Below are positions 10,762-24,162 of a DNA stretch of 64,000 nt, piece after piece. The position numbers and the translations under genes are program-made. The notes under the pieces were generated by a model that saw only the letters and a list, made by a program, of their open reading frames with translations, had not been told where the DNA came from and ran no database searches. The stretch is from assembly GCA_030374765.1 (NCBI GenBank), contig JARGXX010000031.1:558001-622000 (forward strand). The letters are read 5' to 3'. Each line of letters opens with the position of its first letter. Position 1 is the first letter of the stretch. This DNA is from Agarophyton chilense. Its lineage: Eukaryota > Rhodophyta > Florideophyceae > Gracilariales > Gracilariaceae.

Positions 10762-12906
10762 ATGGAACGACCTGAAAGGAATACGCGTGGTGCGAGCGCC
10801 CCACCAAGCCATAAAGGTCTTAAAAGAGCTTCATCGGCTCAACCAATTCTGGAGAACACCGAGGAGCTGCTCCGGCACCCTCGGGACAAAACAGTAAAGG
10901 TACATGGTCCGCCTCCTATGGCAACGGAACCTCAAAGGGAATTACCAATTGAGTTTGCAGCGGAGGAGCTATGGCCTTAGCTCGAAGAGCGAGCGAAACC
11001 GCTCGTCACCCTCGCGGTCGAGGGTGCATGCACCGTATAGGAGAAGTCGGATACCCGGATGGTTCCGCCCTCAATGGACGTCGATGCATCTACCCGTATT
11101 GTGGTTGACCGAGCAGCTCAAGAGCTATCGGACAGGATACCTGAAATGGTGAAACAGTATCTCTTTACAGATGCTAGGGAGCATGTTTATCGCGCTGTGC
11201 AGAACCTTTGGGTCTCCGCGGGATTCGCAAAAACCCGACCTACATAGGTGAAAATCGCAACGCGCATACCACTAGGGTTCCAAAATGGGTCATTCCACCA
11301 ATTTCAAACACTTAAAAACTGATATTGAGTACCTACAAGGTCCAAGGCAGAGTCAAGAGGTCCCGGGGAAGTTAGATCCTCAAGACATTTGTCTGCCACC
11401 AATTACTGGTTTCGTTCAAAAGGATAGCCAGGAAGGTGGTCCCAAGGACGATTCGTCTGATTCGTTGGATGAGCGACGAAGAAACCGAAAAGGGAAGAAG
11501 CGGAGGTCAAAGAGGGGAAAGAATCGAGAGGATGATTCAGACCCCGACTCGTCAGACTCCAATTCCGATACAAGTTCATCGTCGGATGATGATGGTAAAG
11601 GTAAAAAAAAAAAGAAACCGAACAGGTCGACGAATAAGTCGTCGAAAAAGAAGCGAAAGGGTAAAAAGCGATACAATGAGTCGCCTGACTCTGAGGCGGA
11701 CACCGAAATGGACCTGGAGGTGCACCAACCGTTGAACAATATGTTAACCAAAGCGGTTGATTACAGGACTTATCGGTTGATCAAGAAGTCTTCTGAATAC
11801 ACCCAAGAGGTTGCTCAGAAGATTACTAAGTACCACAAGAAGCTCAGCTTCCAAATGGGTGACACAAACTTCACAGGTACAGATCCTATTGCGGTGATTG
11901 AGTTTCGACAGAAGTTAAAGCTTGCATGTGACCAAAATTGGGGTTTCCGAGGGCGCTGCTATGTGGGTATTTCGGTTTTACCTGAAAATACAAGCATACT
12001 ACTTGCTGCAGGGTAGGCTCCGCGGCAATATTTTAGCGATGAAGGAGGATGGCACAGAGATGTTTGAGTCATACCCAGAGGTGGTCATTTTCTTTTGGAA
12101 ACATACGCCACCGATGAGGTTATCCAAGAGGCTTATTCGGAAGTCCTCGCCTACCATCAAAGGTCTGGGCAAAACGAATCGGAGTTTTCGCTCGCGCTTT
12201 GGAATCTGGCAACCCGTTGTGGAAATGTGTTCACTACTTCTAGGTTAAAGTCGCTATTTGCCGACAATGTCGACAAAGCAATCCGTTCCCAGGTACGCAA
12301 CTACCTGGCCACTCACCCAATGGTAGAATAAAATTGGCTGGCTCAATACTCCCAGGGCCTTGGAGATACCCTCCGCCTGGGAAAGAGACCAGCCGTGCCT
12401 CCAATCTCGAAGGATAAATCGAACAGGGTGGCTTGGAAATTGAAGACACCACAACCTCAGAGTGTAGCTCGCACATCGAAGTACCTACAGGGACCGCTAT
12501 CCACTTGGTAGCGACCCAGGGGCGGTTCTCGAAACCGTCTACGGTAAGAAATTGGTCGTCAACGTGTACACCAAACTCGGTACAATCGCCGCCAAGTTCG
12601 GTGAGCTCGCATAGGATGCCAGGAGCGAGCTCCCATAACTCGCCACCCACATCCTACGCCTCTGCTCCTACCAACCAGGTTTCGAAGCCGCCCTCAATGG
12701 TAACGCAAGACCCCCAAACTGGAGGCCTCGTTTGCTGGTTTTGTCTCGCGACAGACCATTTGGTAAACCATTGCGCTAACTTACCTCCAAAGATGAGAGA
12801 CCAGTTGATTCAGGCTACACCGGTACCGGTCAATACCGTCGAGGAACCACCAAACTTGGACTCAACCCCTCCCGTACAGGAGAAAAACACCGAGCGGTTG
12901 GCGTAA
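10762..12906 (+). pseudogene. Element B gag, broken
   Basis: The first ATG frame (10762-10980) ends in TAG and a second in-frame TAG follows near 11038. The next ATG (11059) opens the main gag frame. It contains a Ser/Asp and Lys-rich low-complexity block (11440-11680) and then a capsid-type domain (FTGTDPIAVIEF, AAMWVFRFYLK, SEFSLALWNLATRCG). A zinc knuckle, CWFCLATDHLVNHC (CX2CX4HX4C), lies near 12735-12776. Frame changes occur at 11938-11948 (+1) and between about 12430 and 12510 (-1); both are shared with element C. Private lesions are a TAG at 11245, an insertion near 11283, a deletion near 12092 and a TAA at 12329. The stop (TAA, 12904-12906) overlaps the pol ATG. Confidence 0.8.
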
Positions 12907-15900
12907 TGGCCGAACCCAACCTGCAATCGGAAGGCCAATCGATACCCAGAACCTTGAAGGTGGAAGAGAAGACGTCACAACCAGTTCCGGTTTGTCATAT
13001 GAAGTACAACAACTATAAAATACGTGCTTCAATGTGTTTTTCCGATCGCCTTGCGGTTCCGGTCACCTGCGTGCTGGATACGGGGGCCGGCCCAAACGTG
13101 CTGAACTCCCGCGTCATACCTGAGGCGGTACTTCGGAACTTGAGCCGACCTCACGACAACAACCCGCTGGTGGATGCAAATGAGCGCCCATTAAACCTTT
13201 GAGGTATGCTCATCACTGTGGTGCAGCTTTGACACCTCGAAGTAAGACTGCAATTCTTTGATGTCGACAGTTTACCAACAGACTGCCTACTAGATACGAA
13301 CTTCATTGAAAGACATGTCAAAGCAATCATTCCTGGTTCCAGTACTCTCACCCTACGTCACGGGGGAGGAATTGCCATTTTAGGTAGTACGGAACCCAAA
13401 CGGGGATGGTTCGTCAAACTGAAGAAGACAATATCCACCGGAACGCTCTCCAACAAAGTGCACTTTACCGAACAGGTTGTTATCCCGCCAATGTCCCAAA
13501 TATTGGTACCGGTGTCGTGTGCGACCTCCGGGCTGGTCATACTACAAAACCATCCGTGGTTAGCATATCGACACCTCACCTTGATGGCCAACGGGATTGT
13601 CGACAACATCCCAAATCAACCCTTGAAGGTGTGTCTCAGCAACTTCAGCAGTCATGACGTGAAGTTGCCGAAAAATACCAATTTTGGCATCGCACTACCG
13701 GTACCACAAGGGTCCTTCACCGTAGCTCACACTGATCTCGGAGAGGTCACCTTCGATAAGGAAGGGGGGTGCGCAAATGCGTCCACAACCACAAAGGTAT
13801 CGATAAATACCAACTTGGAAGCGAAAGTAACCGATAAGGCATCGGTAGACAAAGAAAAGGAACCTGACCCTGAGTAGCAATGGCAAGATACAGTCCAGAT
13901 CGGTGAAGAAAGCGGCCAACTGCGGGGCCGTATTATCGACCTTCTGGAGGAGTTCGAAACAATGTGGTCAGGCCATCTGGGCCAAATTAAGGCCACACAG
14001 CATCGCATCGAGCTCCTCCCAGACTCGAAGCCGATTTATCAGCAACCATACCGTGCAGGTCCGAAGGCGAGAGAGATGGAACTCAAAGAAGTGGAGCGAA
14101 TGCTCCAAGAAGCTGTAATTAAACCAGCCAACTCAAATTGGGCTAGTCCCGTGGTTCTGGTTCAGAAGAAAAGGGATAACGGTATCAGGTTTTGTGTGGA
14201 CTACAGGAGGCTCAATAGCGTGACCATCAGGGATTCGTACCCGATACCTAGAATGGATGAGTGCATCGACTTCTTCGGAGATGCGCAGATATTTACCACG
14301 TTCGATGCCAATTGTGCTTATTTGCAGGTACCAGTAGGTGAGGAAGATCGAGACAAAATGACCTTCACGTGCCATGCAGGTTTGTTTCGCTTCACGCGGA
14401 TTTCTTTTGGGTTGTGCAATGCTCCGGCCACCTTTCAAAGGGCGCCGGACATCATCCTTTCGAAGATTAAGTGGACAAGCGCCTTGGTATACATCGATGA
14501 TGTAATCATTTACTAAAGATCGGTAGAAGAACATTTTCCTCACGTACGCACCGTACTAACCTTCCTCGCTGAGGCGGGGGTGACGCTGAAGCTAGGCAAA
14601 TGCGTCTTTTTTACCAGAACGGTTGAATACCTGGGCCACATCATCGGCCCTGGTACCCTAGAGGCTGCCTCGAGCAACATTAGAGCAGTACCGGAGGTCA
14701 AAGTGCCACGATCCCTGACAGACGTACGATCCTTTATAGGTTTGTGTAACGTCTATCGTAGCTTCGTGAAGGGGTTCGCGAAAATAGCTGCTCTCCTCAA
14801 CAAGAAGCTCCAGAAAGGTGAACCTGAACGGTTTTAGAATATATCGAACGACGAAATGGGTACCTTTGAGGAATCGAAACGAGCGCTGTTGTCGCCGCCA
14901 ATCTTAGCGTTACCGAAAACAGTTGTACCGTACACGCTGGATACAGATGTATCCCATGCCCAAATTGGTTGTTATCTCATGCAGGAGCAGCACAACGGAG
15001 ACAAACTACCTATAGGGTACTTGAGCCGCGCTATAAATGAGGCGGAGCAGAACTACACGGTAACCGAGAAGGAATATCTAGCAGTAGTGTGGAGCATGTT
15101 GATGCTCCGTCCATACCTGTATGGCGAGCGCTTTACGTTGCGCACGGACCACGACGCCTTATGGTGGAACCTCGGACTCGCAGATGCGTCTGGTAGACTT
15201 GCCCGTTGGAGGTTGAGACTGTCGGAGTTGGAATACGACGTACAGTTCCGTCCAGGTATCAAGCACAACATAGCTAACGCTATTTCACGCTTAAACACCT
15301 CAGGGTTAGAGACAGAACCCGTGGACGATGATATCCCTTGCGTTTTGGTGCCATCAAACAAAAATGGTACCGGCGAACACCTAGAAGGATGTTGGAACTT
15401 GCCTGAAGAAGGTGCTTTGCGGAACATCAACATGGCAACGCAGATACTGACCTTAGAGGAAACGAACTTCATGCCCGTAACCCGAGAGAATTTCTAAGAG
15501 AACAGGCCCAGGATGCGTACTGCAGAACCCTGGCTGACCAAATTGGTTTCAAAGGATCACCATTCGGTGTGGACCACAATGGGTACACCTTGAGAAGGTC
15601 AACCTTGGATGGTAGCCCTCAAGAGGTGGTTCCGAAGGCACTGCGCCCGAGAGTCTTGTATCTCGTGGACTACCCGCGACTATCGGGACACCTGGGTGCC
15701 ACCAGGATGTATTACACCTTGAGGCAACAGGTTTATCGGCCTTATATGGCCCATGATGTCTATACCTTTGTAGGTCAATGCGAATCTTGTGTTCGTACCG
15801 GCGGTGGTATTCGAAAGCACCAAATGTACCTCAAGCTGTTTCCAGCGGCGGGTTCACTGGAGTTTGTTTCGATAGACCTTCTAGGACCACTTCCCAAAAC

Positions 15901-17193
15901 CAATAATGGGTATCAGCACATTCTGGTGATCACTGACAGGTTCTCGAAGCTCACGAGAGCGATAACTTTTAAGGAGGCGAATTCAACAACGCCGGCGATC
16001 GCGCTCCTCAACAATTAAGACTACCCGTATGGTGCACCACTATACCTACTAACCGATAATGGTTCAAACCTGACATCGAAGTTCTTCGAAGCAGTCTTTA
16101 ACATCTTGGGTATCAAGCACTAGTTCACGACTGCCTACCACCCGCAGACAAATGGACAGGTCGAGCGCTTTAACCACACATTGGTATTAAGGATACGACA
16201 CTATACAGAAGAGAAACAAACTGGGTGGGATGAGCTGGTGCAACCGCTCACCTACTTCTATAACCTTCAGGTACACCGGTCAACGCATATTACTCCCTTT
16301 GATTTGGTTCTTTCGCGACACCCCCCAGGTATTGTAGTGCATGGAGATCATACCACCAGCACTGCAGCTGGCGCACTGAACCCTGCCCAGGTCAAGCGAA
16401 ATACCCTTGTGAGGTTGAGGAGGGCTCTCAAACATGCCGAGAGCCGCCTCACTGCAGCCCGGAAGCGGTACAAGGCCGACTACGACCGTAGGGTAACCAA
16501 AGTGGTCTCTGTATCTTCGGGACAATATGTCTACATAGACAACCCACTTTCAGGTAAAAGACCACGACCGGGTGATGAAGCGGACGATGAAGCTATTGAT
16601 AAAGATATCAATTCGAAGCTTCTACCCAAATCAGTGGGACCTTATTAGGTATTGAACGCATCAGACCACACCGTTACGGTTGAACAAAATGGAATACCGA
16701 ATACGATATCAATTAACCGTATCGCAGTAGCACCTGAAACGGTTCAACATCGCATTGAGGCAGGCACCTCAGCCTGAGAGCCCAGACCGGTAGCTCTGCG
16801 CACTCGACCCTCGGAGGACCCCACCCCAATTGAGGTGAATTATGAACTACAACGGGTTGATACGGATTACATCCCTCCAACAGGGACTGAAATGGAACCT
16901 CACACGGTAACAGCGGAAGCTCCAGACCCGGCTCTCACACACGAAGCTCCCAACTGGGAACATATGAACCCTTGAGGTGGCGTTCCCCCGAAAGATCAGG
17001 ACCCAATCTCAGAGGAATTTCCCGTTGACCGTCTTATGAACCACACGCGAACCTATAATGGTCTGAAGTACACCGTCAGGTGATACGGCTGGGGCCCAGA
17101 AACGGAAAACCTCGAACCCCCAGCAGCAACACCCCCACACTTCAGTATCAGGTATTTGCGCTGTCGCAAGCAGCCGATGCCTGCAGACGGCTA
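12906..17193 (+). pseudogene. Element B pol (PR-RT-RNase H-IN-chromodomain), broken
   Basis: Pol begins at an ATG overlapping the gag TAA (TAATG). The order is protease with an intact VLDTGAGPN (near 13075), a long linker, RT (13962-14837; NAPATFQRA, active site VYIDDVIIY), RNase H (14856-15300; LRTDHDALWW), and integrase (15569-16650; H...CESC zinc site, Asp in SIDLLG, Asp in LLTDNGSN, Glu in GQVERFN). A chromodomain ends near 17190 (EEFPVDRL, YTVR then a stop then YGWGPE). Stops include TGA 13200, TAG 13875, TAA 14514, TAG 14835, TAA 16016 and a TGA replacing the chromodomain Trp. The motifs are better preserved than in C, but the frame is dead. Confidence 0.88.
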
Positions 17194-17525
17194 ACCTTGG
17201 ATCTTCGTGGTACTCAGGCCTAGGGAAGGGGGAGTAAAGACGTCGTTTTCCGCAAAAGGTGGACGCATATGCGTGTCAGATTACCTACAAGGGAGGGCAT
17301 GAAAGAACAGTCAAATGTAATAGTAGAGGAGACAAGAAGAGACAACAATTTACTTTAAGAAGAACCTGTCGGTTTAAGAGCAATGAAATCACAAGGACCC
17401 GTGTAATTGACTACCCACGGAGGAAAACATATAGAATTGCTAGGAGCCATCGACCTAAGAGGTAGCGAAGAAGCGGTAGCCCCGCCACTGGGGAGAGGAG
17501 TCGAAACCAAAAGGAGATGAAAGAA
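17194..17525 (+). repeat. Element B 3' untranslated region
   Basis: This interval is similar to the region after the chromodomain of element C (54299-54720), including a purine-rich tract (17223-17236) and a conserved block (about 17350-17515). In C that block forms a 76-codon plus-strand frame; in B it carries stops and shifts. No 3' LTR follows: homology to C stops near 17525, so B has lost its right end. Confidence 0.65.
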
Positions 17526-17715
17526 AGGAACCGCCGGAGCAGGTTGCAAAACCGCAGGGTTCAAGTCAGATACGCAGTAAACGCCGGTTCAATGCACCAA
17601 GTAATCTGAGAGTGCCTCCGTCAAGGACTCAAACCTGAGGACCCGCTCTACCACGCTACCGCCAGTAGAGACCCTTAAGATGACCAAATAATTATTGCGT
17701 TACTGAGGGGGGGGG

Positions 17716-17981
17716 TGTTAAGTTACTTTTGTTGAGCTGAATCGACTTAAGTTGGTCGGAGCCGACCGAAGTTGGTCTTATATATAAAATTTGGAGGAAG
17801 GCCAGCGCGAGAGTTTCGTGTGGCTTTTGGCACGATACCCGCCAGCCTGTCCTGATCGCGCGCTTTACTCGACGCAGAACGCATTAGCGTTTCGTAGTGA
17901 ATTTGTGGCTCTAAATAAATCTTATTCCTATAGCGTTACGTTCAAATAATAGTTTAAGTACTATATTAGTTGAGTGAAACA
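17716..17981 (+). repeat. Copia-type LTR (266 bp), solo or 3' LTR
   Basis: The segment begins TGTTAAG and ends GAAACA, so it has the inverted TGTT...AACA ends of an LTR. It contains a TATA box (tatatataaa, about 17779) and a polyadenylation-type AATAAA (17913). A run of nine G lies directly upstream (17707-17715) and looks like a polypurine tract, which favours a 3' LTR whose internal part is lost. The flanks (ggggg and atagg) show no target-site duplication. No second copy is in the window, so the call rests on structure alone. Confidence 0.55.
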
Positions 17982-20900
17982 ATAGGACCGATTCGCGTCG
18001 CATAAGTCCATATACACGAAGCGGCATGCGATTTACTCGTGCGATTTGTACGCCTCACAAATCGTTTCCAAAAAAGTGAAGACCTGAAAAACGGAAAGTG
18101 GTAATACAAGTATTCCCCACGGAGATCTTTCGAACCATCATCACCGTAATCAGGTTATAATAATACTGAGAGCACGGAAGAATACGATAAAAGCTGTACT
18201 AAAACGCCAAAGTGCTTGAGGTTGCCGACAACGTCGATGCACCAGAACTGAAATGAGCATACAGAACATTTCATGGTGCAAAGTGCTCTCACCCATCGCT
18301 TGAAAATTTCACGTGACAGAACAGATCTCAGATATTGAGATGCACCAATCAACACCCAAGACGCTCGACTCACTGAAGCCCGGAGCGCCTGGGCTCAACC
18401 GACTTCATCGTCGGGTTCTCCACCATGAAGAGTGAAATAGCTACTAAAGCTAATGGAGCGCCGCCCACCATCACACCCTGTAGATTGATTGACGTTCTGG
18501 CAAATATTGATTTCTACAAGAGACGTCTCGGGAAGAATGACGTGCCCAAATTCGAAAAGCTTTCCCATTTCGAAGGGCTGTGGTTTATTTGCTAAATTTG
18601 AAGATTTTTGCTCGATTGCATTTCTGTTATTCGCCTACATAGAAATAAATTCAACCTCAACCATCGGTAAGGTCTCCCTTCTGGTCCAAAAGAAGGCAGT
18701 AGCAAGTGATAGACTTGTGGCGAGGTGGACCCTGTAGTCAAACCGCACTAGCGTAGGACTCCCGTCGACAGTAGTGGTGCGAACACTGTCCAGAGAAAAA
18801 GCATACGAGGGAAAGTTAATATATCCCCAACACTTTGAATTAGGTTTGAAAACCAGAAAATTTCATTCAGTGCCTTGTATGTTTCTACAGGTATGGTCCC
18901 AAGGCAGACTCGGATGAACCGATAGCAAATCTTGCACCGTCGAAAGTGGTTGTCTATCACATCTGAACGTGGTGACGAATCTGTTCAACGATTCTAAATG
19001 CTCAGGAGCGAAAATAAAACGTTCTAGGTGGAAGGGAAGATGAAGAAAAAAGAAGAAGGAAGAGTGAGCTACCAATAGAAAAAATGGTAACGAATTTGTT
19101 TGAAGATTATTGGATTTTATCGCTACAGTGCCAAAAAGAAGAAACGATTCTACGCCGCAGGATTCCATTCCCATTTCAGAATCATCCGATTCTATACGAG
19201 TATGAGTGGAATCCATTTTTGTGGTGGCCTTCAAGGAAGGTAAGCGATACTGCGTACATCCCAGCGTCATCAACACATACAACGGTATTTCTATGTACAA
19301 CCTCGCAAAAGATCTGGGATATTACGTACGAATGATCCGCCCTGGTGAAACTTTCACTGCCCGAAACTGACATAGGCCGATTTCGGATGCTTATCGGTAG
19401 AGTCAGAGACTCCACACCAACTGCGACGGCAGGAACCGCTTCCAACAACCTCATCCAGGTCTACATATAAAATTGGTGAGATCCCTGGATTCCCCAGTTC
19501 TTCTAAGGTTTGTAGCTTTCCCGCCTTAGTGGACTCCTCCAGATCGTTCGGTTCATTCTTCAATATCTGTTCTTCCCTTTCATAGGCGCGATAATACTTC
19601 TCTATGTCGGAAAAGTCGTTTAGATTCCACTCGAAGATTTATTTGGAAATAAATAAAAGCCACGTAGCTTACTCTAAGAAGATCTCATGCCCCTCCGAGG
19701 GTTGAAGTAGAGAAAGAAAGCCGCTAGTGCAGTTCGACGTCCTGCTGAGAGGTCCTCGTTCCGGTGATTGGTTGTCCGTCCACACTGTTCAAGAAAAACT
19801 GAGTTCCAGTCAATCTGGATTATGTAATTGACCGGTCATACCACCTGTTGGACATTGGTTTTTTAACCAAGAGAGATGCACAAACCCAAGCCATTAATTC
19901 TACTGCAAAACCGTAACGTGATGAACCACAGTCAATGCTGGTCACAGGCGTCATTTCAAGTAAAAGCCACTTTGCCGAAACCTCATTTGGTGACGGGCAA
20001 CGACAAGACTCGGTAGTAAAAAACGTCAAGGAAATAGGAACAAAAGTAGATGAAGACGTAAGGTATCTCGATGTAAAAACCTTGACAAGCTCTGAGGTTC
20101 GACCACCACAGTAGAATGGGAACATACCAGCCGCGTTAGCTCATTAAGTGATTGCGCTCGATTTTAACGTTTGGAAACAGGATTACAAATTAGACCCGGG
20201 ATCGTGCTCGACATTCAAAACAGATCATCGACAAGGAGTTTGCTTGCATGATTCGCCGCGTGATGGGGAAGCCAGCCCCAATGATCGGCTCAACCCTGTA
20301 CAATGCTTTTTGGGCCCAATCTGGATGCATTTCAAATAGGTTTTTTCCAAACCCACTACGTGCTTTTCCGAAACCGGAATATTATTTGATAGCGGCCCGC
20401 TTCCATCGGCATTTTTCTTTAACAGCGGTTCGTCGAATGATACATATGGGGGAACCATGGTGAAAGCTAGAGAGATGTGGTGTGCACAGTCGGTCAAATC
20501 CGACCATTATTTCGTTAGAAGGTCACACTGTAGTGATTTTGTACTCAAGAGATGGGTGTCATAATCAATGTTTTCGGACTTAACATTCTTTGTAGGTAGC
20601 GAAAGCTGTTCAACTATCCTTTTAGAATCAATTTCGGGTGTAAGCTCGACTGCCACTTTGGGACCTAACTCGGCGATTAAGTGTAAGAAATGAGGAATAA
20701 CGAAGGAATAACAGAGGAAGCCGCTGGGTTCTGTGCACGAGTTTCTGCTACGGCGGGGAAAACAAAAAAACAGAAACATATCCCAGAGTAGGAAAGAGAA
20801 AAATATGATAAAAAGAGAGATCTGTATCAGTGCAGAAAACAATCCAGGCTCTGGTAAACTAGAAACAGAAATAATGAAGAATAATATACGTAAGCACGTG

Positions 20901-22685
20901 AATGCATTTAAAACTAATGACCCAAAGGGAATAAATGCAATGAAACAACCTTAGTCCTCCTTCAAGGTATATGGGATCCGTGTAGGCAGTACTACTCAGG
21001 ATCGAGTACGCCGGTGAACCAGGGCCGTTTGTGCAAAAGCAACGAGTCATCGTTGACTATTGTTTCGTCGTAAGCCAGAAAGAGGGGCTTTTAGCTAAGT
21101 ATGAGGTAGAATATAGAACATTAAAACAATTTAACGTAGATCACTAACTGTAAATATCTACAGAATCACAAAGGTTTTTGTGTTTTCATCGATTAGTACG
21201 ACCACCAACAAACCTCAAAGTCTTAGACTTCCAGACTTCTGGCCCATGTGTATACGTTACATAGCTCGGCTACTTCTTCTATTCTTTTTCGGCCTTTCCT
21301 TTTATGTATGAACCAGGACAAGGCGTTTAAAATCCTTAAAAGGCTTCCCAAAAACGGGAAATAACAAAACGAAGTGCTTTTACTGTATACGCGAAGCTGG
21401 CTTTTTGCAAGAAAGGTTACACGGCATGATATGCAGCAGCTTTTCTTTCAGTGCTATATCCGAAAGTCGTTACCAAGTCTATATGACTCTAACAGGCTTC
21501 TCATTCTGTGAAGGCTGTTTAGACACACTCATCACCGTTGTTACACACATAACGTTTCCCATCAACCTAAGACGCTCCATCCGGTACATTGGGCTTTCGA
21601 GGGTGCTACGTCAAGCCGCAAACGCCTTACTGGTTCTCTTTACTGCTTCAAACGTCTCATAGATTCTTGTTATGTATGGGATTTCTCTTTTGTTGGATAT
21701 GGCATTACCGGACCGCAGGCGACAAAGGTATCACTCCACTCTAAACCCACGAACTCAAGACCAAAAACGTTGTTTTTTAAGAGTAGATGTTGTTTAAATT
21801 TGTCGGAGAAAGAACTTGGGGACATTAGAGCCATTTATTTAGAAAACTAGAATCTCTACAATTGGGCTCAAAAAATTAATACTCGATACTTACTGCAGTT
21901 GCTTCTGTGTATTTATAGGCTAGTTTAGTAGCTCTTAAAGCCTTTTAAGATGCACTACAGCCAATAAAAAATAACAACTTTGATAGTTTTTGCTGAAGCC
22001 TCATTTTGGCTTTGGATTTCTGCGACAGTATAGAAAATTGAAAAGCCTGTGACATTTTGAACACGTGTGTTCCCCCAATTTTGGAAGACTTAGCGCATTC
22101 GTGGCCCTTACGGCCACATATCTAATAGTTGCTGAGCCTCGGAAACCGTAAGTCCTGAGGATCCATTCTGTGCGTAATATAGGGCATTAAACGATGAGTA
22201 TGTATTCCTTGATGAGTGCGTCGGATTTATTTTGAGAACAAGTGTACCTAAAACTGATCTCCTTGAACAAAATATCAAGGTCCTGAGAACTTTGAGGAGA
22301 ATGCTCGCCAATAGACTGTAGCATTTATTAATTTGCCATGTTTCACGAGAACCTCGTCTACACCATGAACTGTTCTTATCATCTCCGATATATCCTTAGT
22401 GACGAGCAACTTCGTACGCTTTGACCAAGAACTATATAATGGCAATGCTTCTATAGCCCTGAACCCCTTGAAAAAATGATCAAGGCGCGCCGATTGGCAG
22501 AATCTTACGATGATATCATAAGTTTCACTCCATATAGTACATGAAAGAGCAACATTCCACATGGAAGGTGTAGAAGTCAGTAATCATAAAAAACTCAAAA
22601 TAACTAGTCATTCTTAGAAGAAATATGGGGCAAACACATCTTACAACGGGCTCATTTAAGCATACAAATCATTCTTTTTGCCATA
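17982..22685. other. 4.7 kb without a supportable gene
   Basis: The stretch is AT-rich with short frames in all directions. Two places weakly resemble retroelement pol on the minus strand: near 18190-18300 (FWCID, then LKHFGVLVQL, as around an RT active site) and near 21160-21330 (LLVVVLIDENTKTFVIL, as in a copia integrase). Both are broken and too short to call. I saw no RNA gene or repeat structure. Confidence 0.4.
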
Positions 22686-22690
22686 CAATT
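22686..22690. repeat. Target-site duplication of element D, left
   Basis: CAATT lies directly outside the left LTR end (TGTAGACG on the plus strand). The same CAATT follows the right LTR at 31538-31542. This pair fixes the ends of element D. Confidence 0.85.
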
Positions 22691-24113
22691 TGTAGACGCC
22701 ATTTTCTGGGCTGCTAACGGTGCGGGTGGTGACAGACCAGGTAGAACGAAATGCCAGGGGGTACCAGTCTACAACCGTAGAAAAAACGACAAAGGCCGGC
22801 GAAAACGGCCAACCAGTAAAGGCCCAGGGAGCACTAACAAACGATACAACCACTCCGAAGAACACCTACGAGCGCCCGCAAGCCACTGCAGGGATGCACT
22901 CGTAGTGGGGAAAGGTTGATGCTAAAGACGGCGGGAGACCAAGCCGCCAAGGAAAGTGAAAGGGGGAAGCAGGGCAGAGAGAGAAACGGATGATGGCAAA
23001 AGAGGCCCGGACAGGGCTGAGAGAAGTGAGGGTGCCCCAGGAGCTTCCGGGGAAAAGTGGTCTCCCCCCGCAGAGTTGGCGCCGAAGCGCTCGGCTCGGG
23101 GGTTTATATAGACGATCAGAATACTGCATAAACTCCACTCATGCATAAGACAAAGCCCAAAAGCTACACCCGTAGCCTTGAATTTGGGACGTCTTCTAGT
23201 AAACCTCCCTAGGAAAGGCTCTGTCTATTCTGATGACGTCTATATAATACGTGGTTGGAATCTGGAATCACCAGTTCCACCGTTTCATCCAAACATGAAT
23301 CCTACAACCTTGATTCGAGAGATGACCTGACGACGATACCGACTCATCCCGCCGCGAGCCGGTATACGCGCCGGTGTTGGACCTTGAAGCCGAAGAATTG
23401 GACGGTGAAGTGGACCAGAGCGTCACCCATGCGTCCGTGGAAGCGGTCTTAGACCAGTTCCAACTGGTCGTGGACGACGCTATGGCTGGCCACCCTCAAC
23501 CTGACAACGCGGTTGAAGTCGACGCAGTGCGTTGCGGCGACGCAGCCTGCTTGGGCGACGCAGCGCGGTTGGGCAGACGACGCTGTGAGAGGGACGGAGG
23601 CGGTGGAGGCGAAGGCCGCGAAGGCGGAGGCCATGGAGGCGGACAACAAAGATGCGGAAGAGGCTGTTGGGGCGCAGACTAGGGAGAGGGTTCATGCGCG
23701 CTGCGACGGCAGAGCAACGATGGGGCGCTTAACGAAGTGCGGCAGGTTGGTGATGCGGGTGCAATGGCGGCCGAAAGCTGCGACGACAGCGGGGAGCCAG
23801 ACGGTGCTAGGGGGCGGCGGTGGCCGAGAAAGAAGGGGCAAACGGAGGAAGACGGAGATGGCGCCGCGGACGGTCGCGGCGCCTTCTTGGGTGATGGAGA
23901 CCGGTAAGGGCGTCTGGCCGGTTTTGGAACGGGGTGGTGTGTTTTGAAGCGAATCTCAATCTCGAGATTCGCTTCCACTTCCACCATCCCAACTGGCCGT
24001 TCCACACCAACCAATTATCGGTGTGGAAGTCCTAGGTGCAGGGACAGGGGGATTGCTCCTGTCCACAAGACATGTACCGGGAGACATCCCCCTGTCCTTG
24101 CTGGGCGGTTACA
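22691..24113 (-). repeat. Element D 3' LTR (1.4 kb)
   Basis: Read on the minus strand, the LTR starts TGTAACC (24113) and ends TCTACA (22691). It is a direct repeat of 30113-31537 with scattered substitutions, so the insertion is not brand new. It holds a minus-strand TATA box (23103-23110) and a second TATA box on the opposite strand (23241-23248). A 12-bp-stem hairpin lies at 23946-23975. Long GC-rich frames on both strands (for example 23513-23947) are of low complexity and probably not genes. A polypurine tract (minus strand GCAAGGGGGTG, 24114-24124) abuts the LTR on the internal side. Confidence 0.92.
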
Positions 24114-24162
24114 CACCCCCTTGCTCAGCGGTCGCTTCGCCGGGGCGACCGAAAAATACCGA

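Noticed and set aside
11416-11751. Minus-strand Phe/Ser-rich frame in element B (also 48454-48789 in C)
   Set aside because: It is the reverse of the Lys/Ser/Asp-rich low-complexity block of gag.
17625-17672. tRNA-like segment on the minus strand (GGTAGCGTGGTAGAGCG and GGTTTGAGTCC)
   Set aside because: The A-box-like and B-box-like parts are only about ten bases apart, so there is no room for an anticodon arm. No acceptor stem is visible.
18155-18373. Gypsy RT remnant
   Set aside because: Only a short stretch (FWCID, LKHFGVLVQL) resembles an RT active site, and the required frame change makes the match weak.
21160-21330. Copia integrase remnant, minus strand
   Set aside because: LLVVVLIDENTKTFVIL is suggestive, but the upstream zinc site and the downstream catalytic region are not recognisable.
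23255-24014. Several long frames in the D LTRs on both strands
   Set aside because: They are GC-rich, Ala/Gly/Arg-biased and overlap each other on both strands. The LTR origin explains their duplication at 30679-31438.
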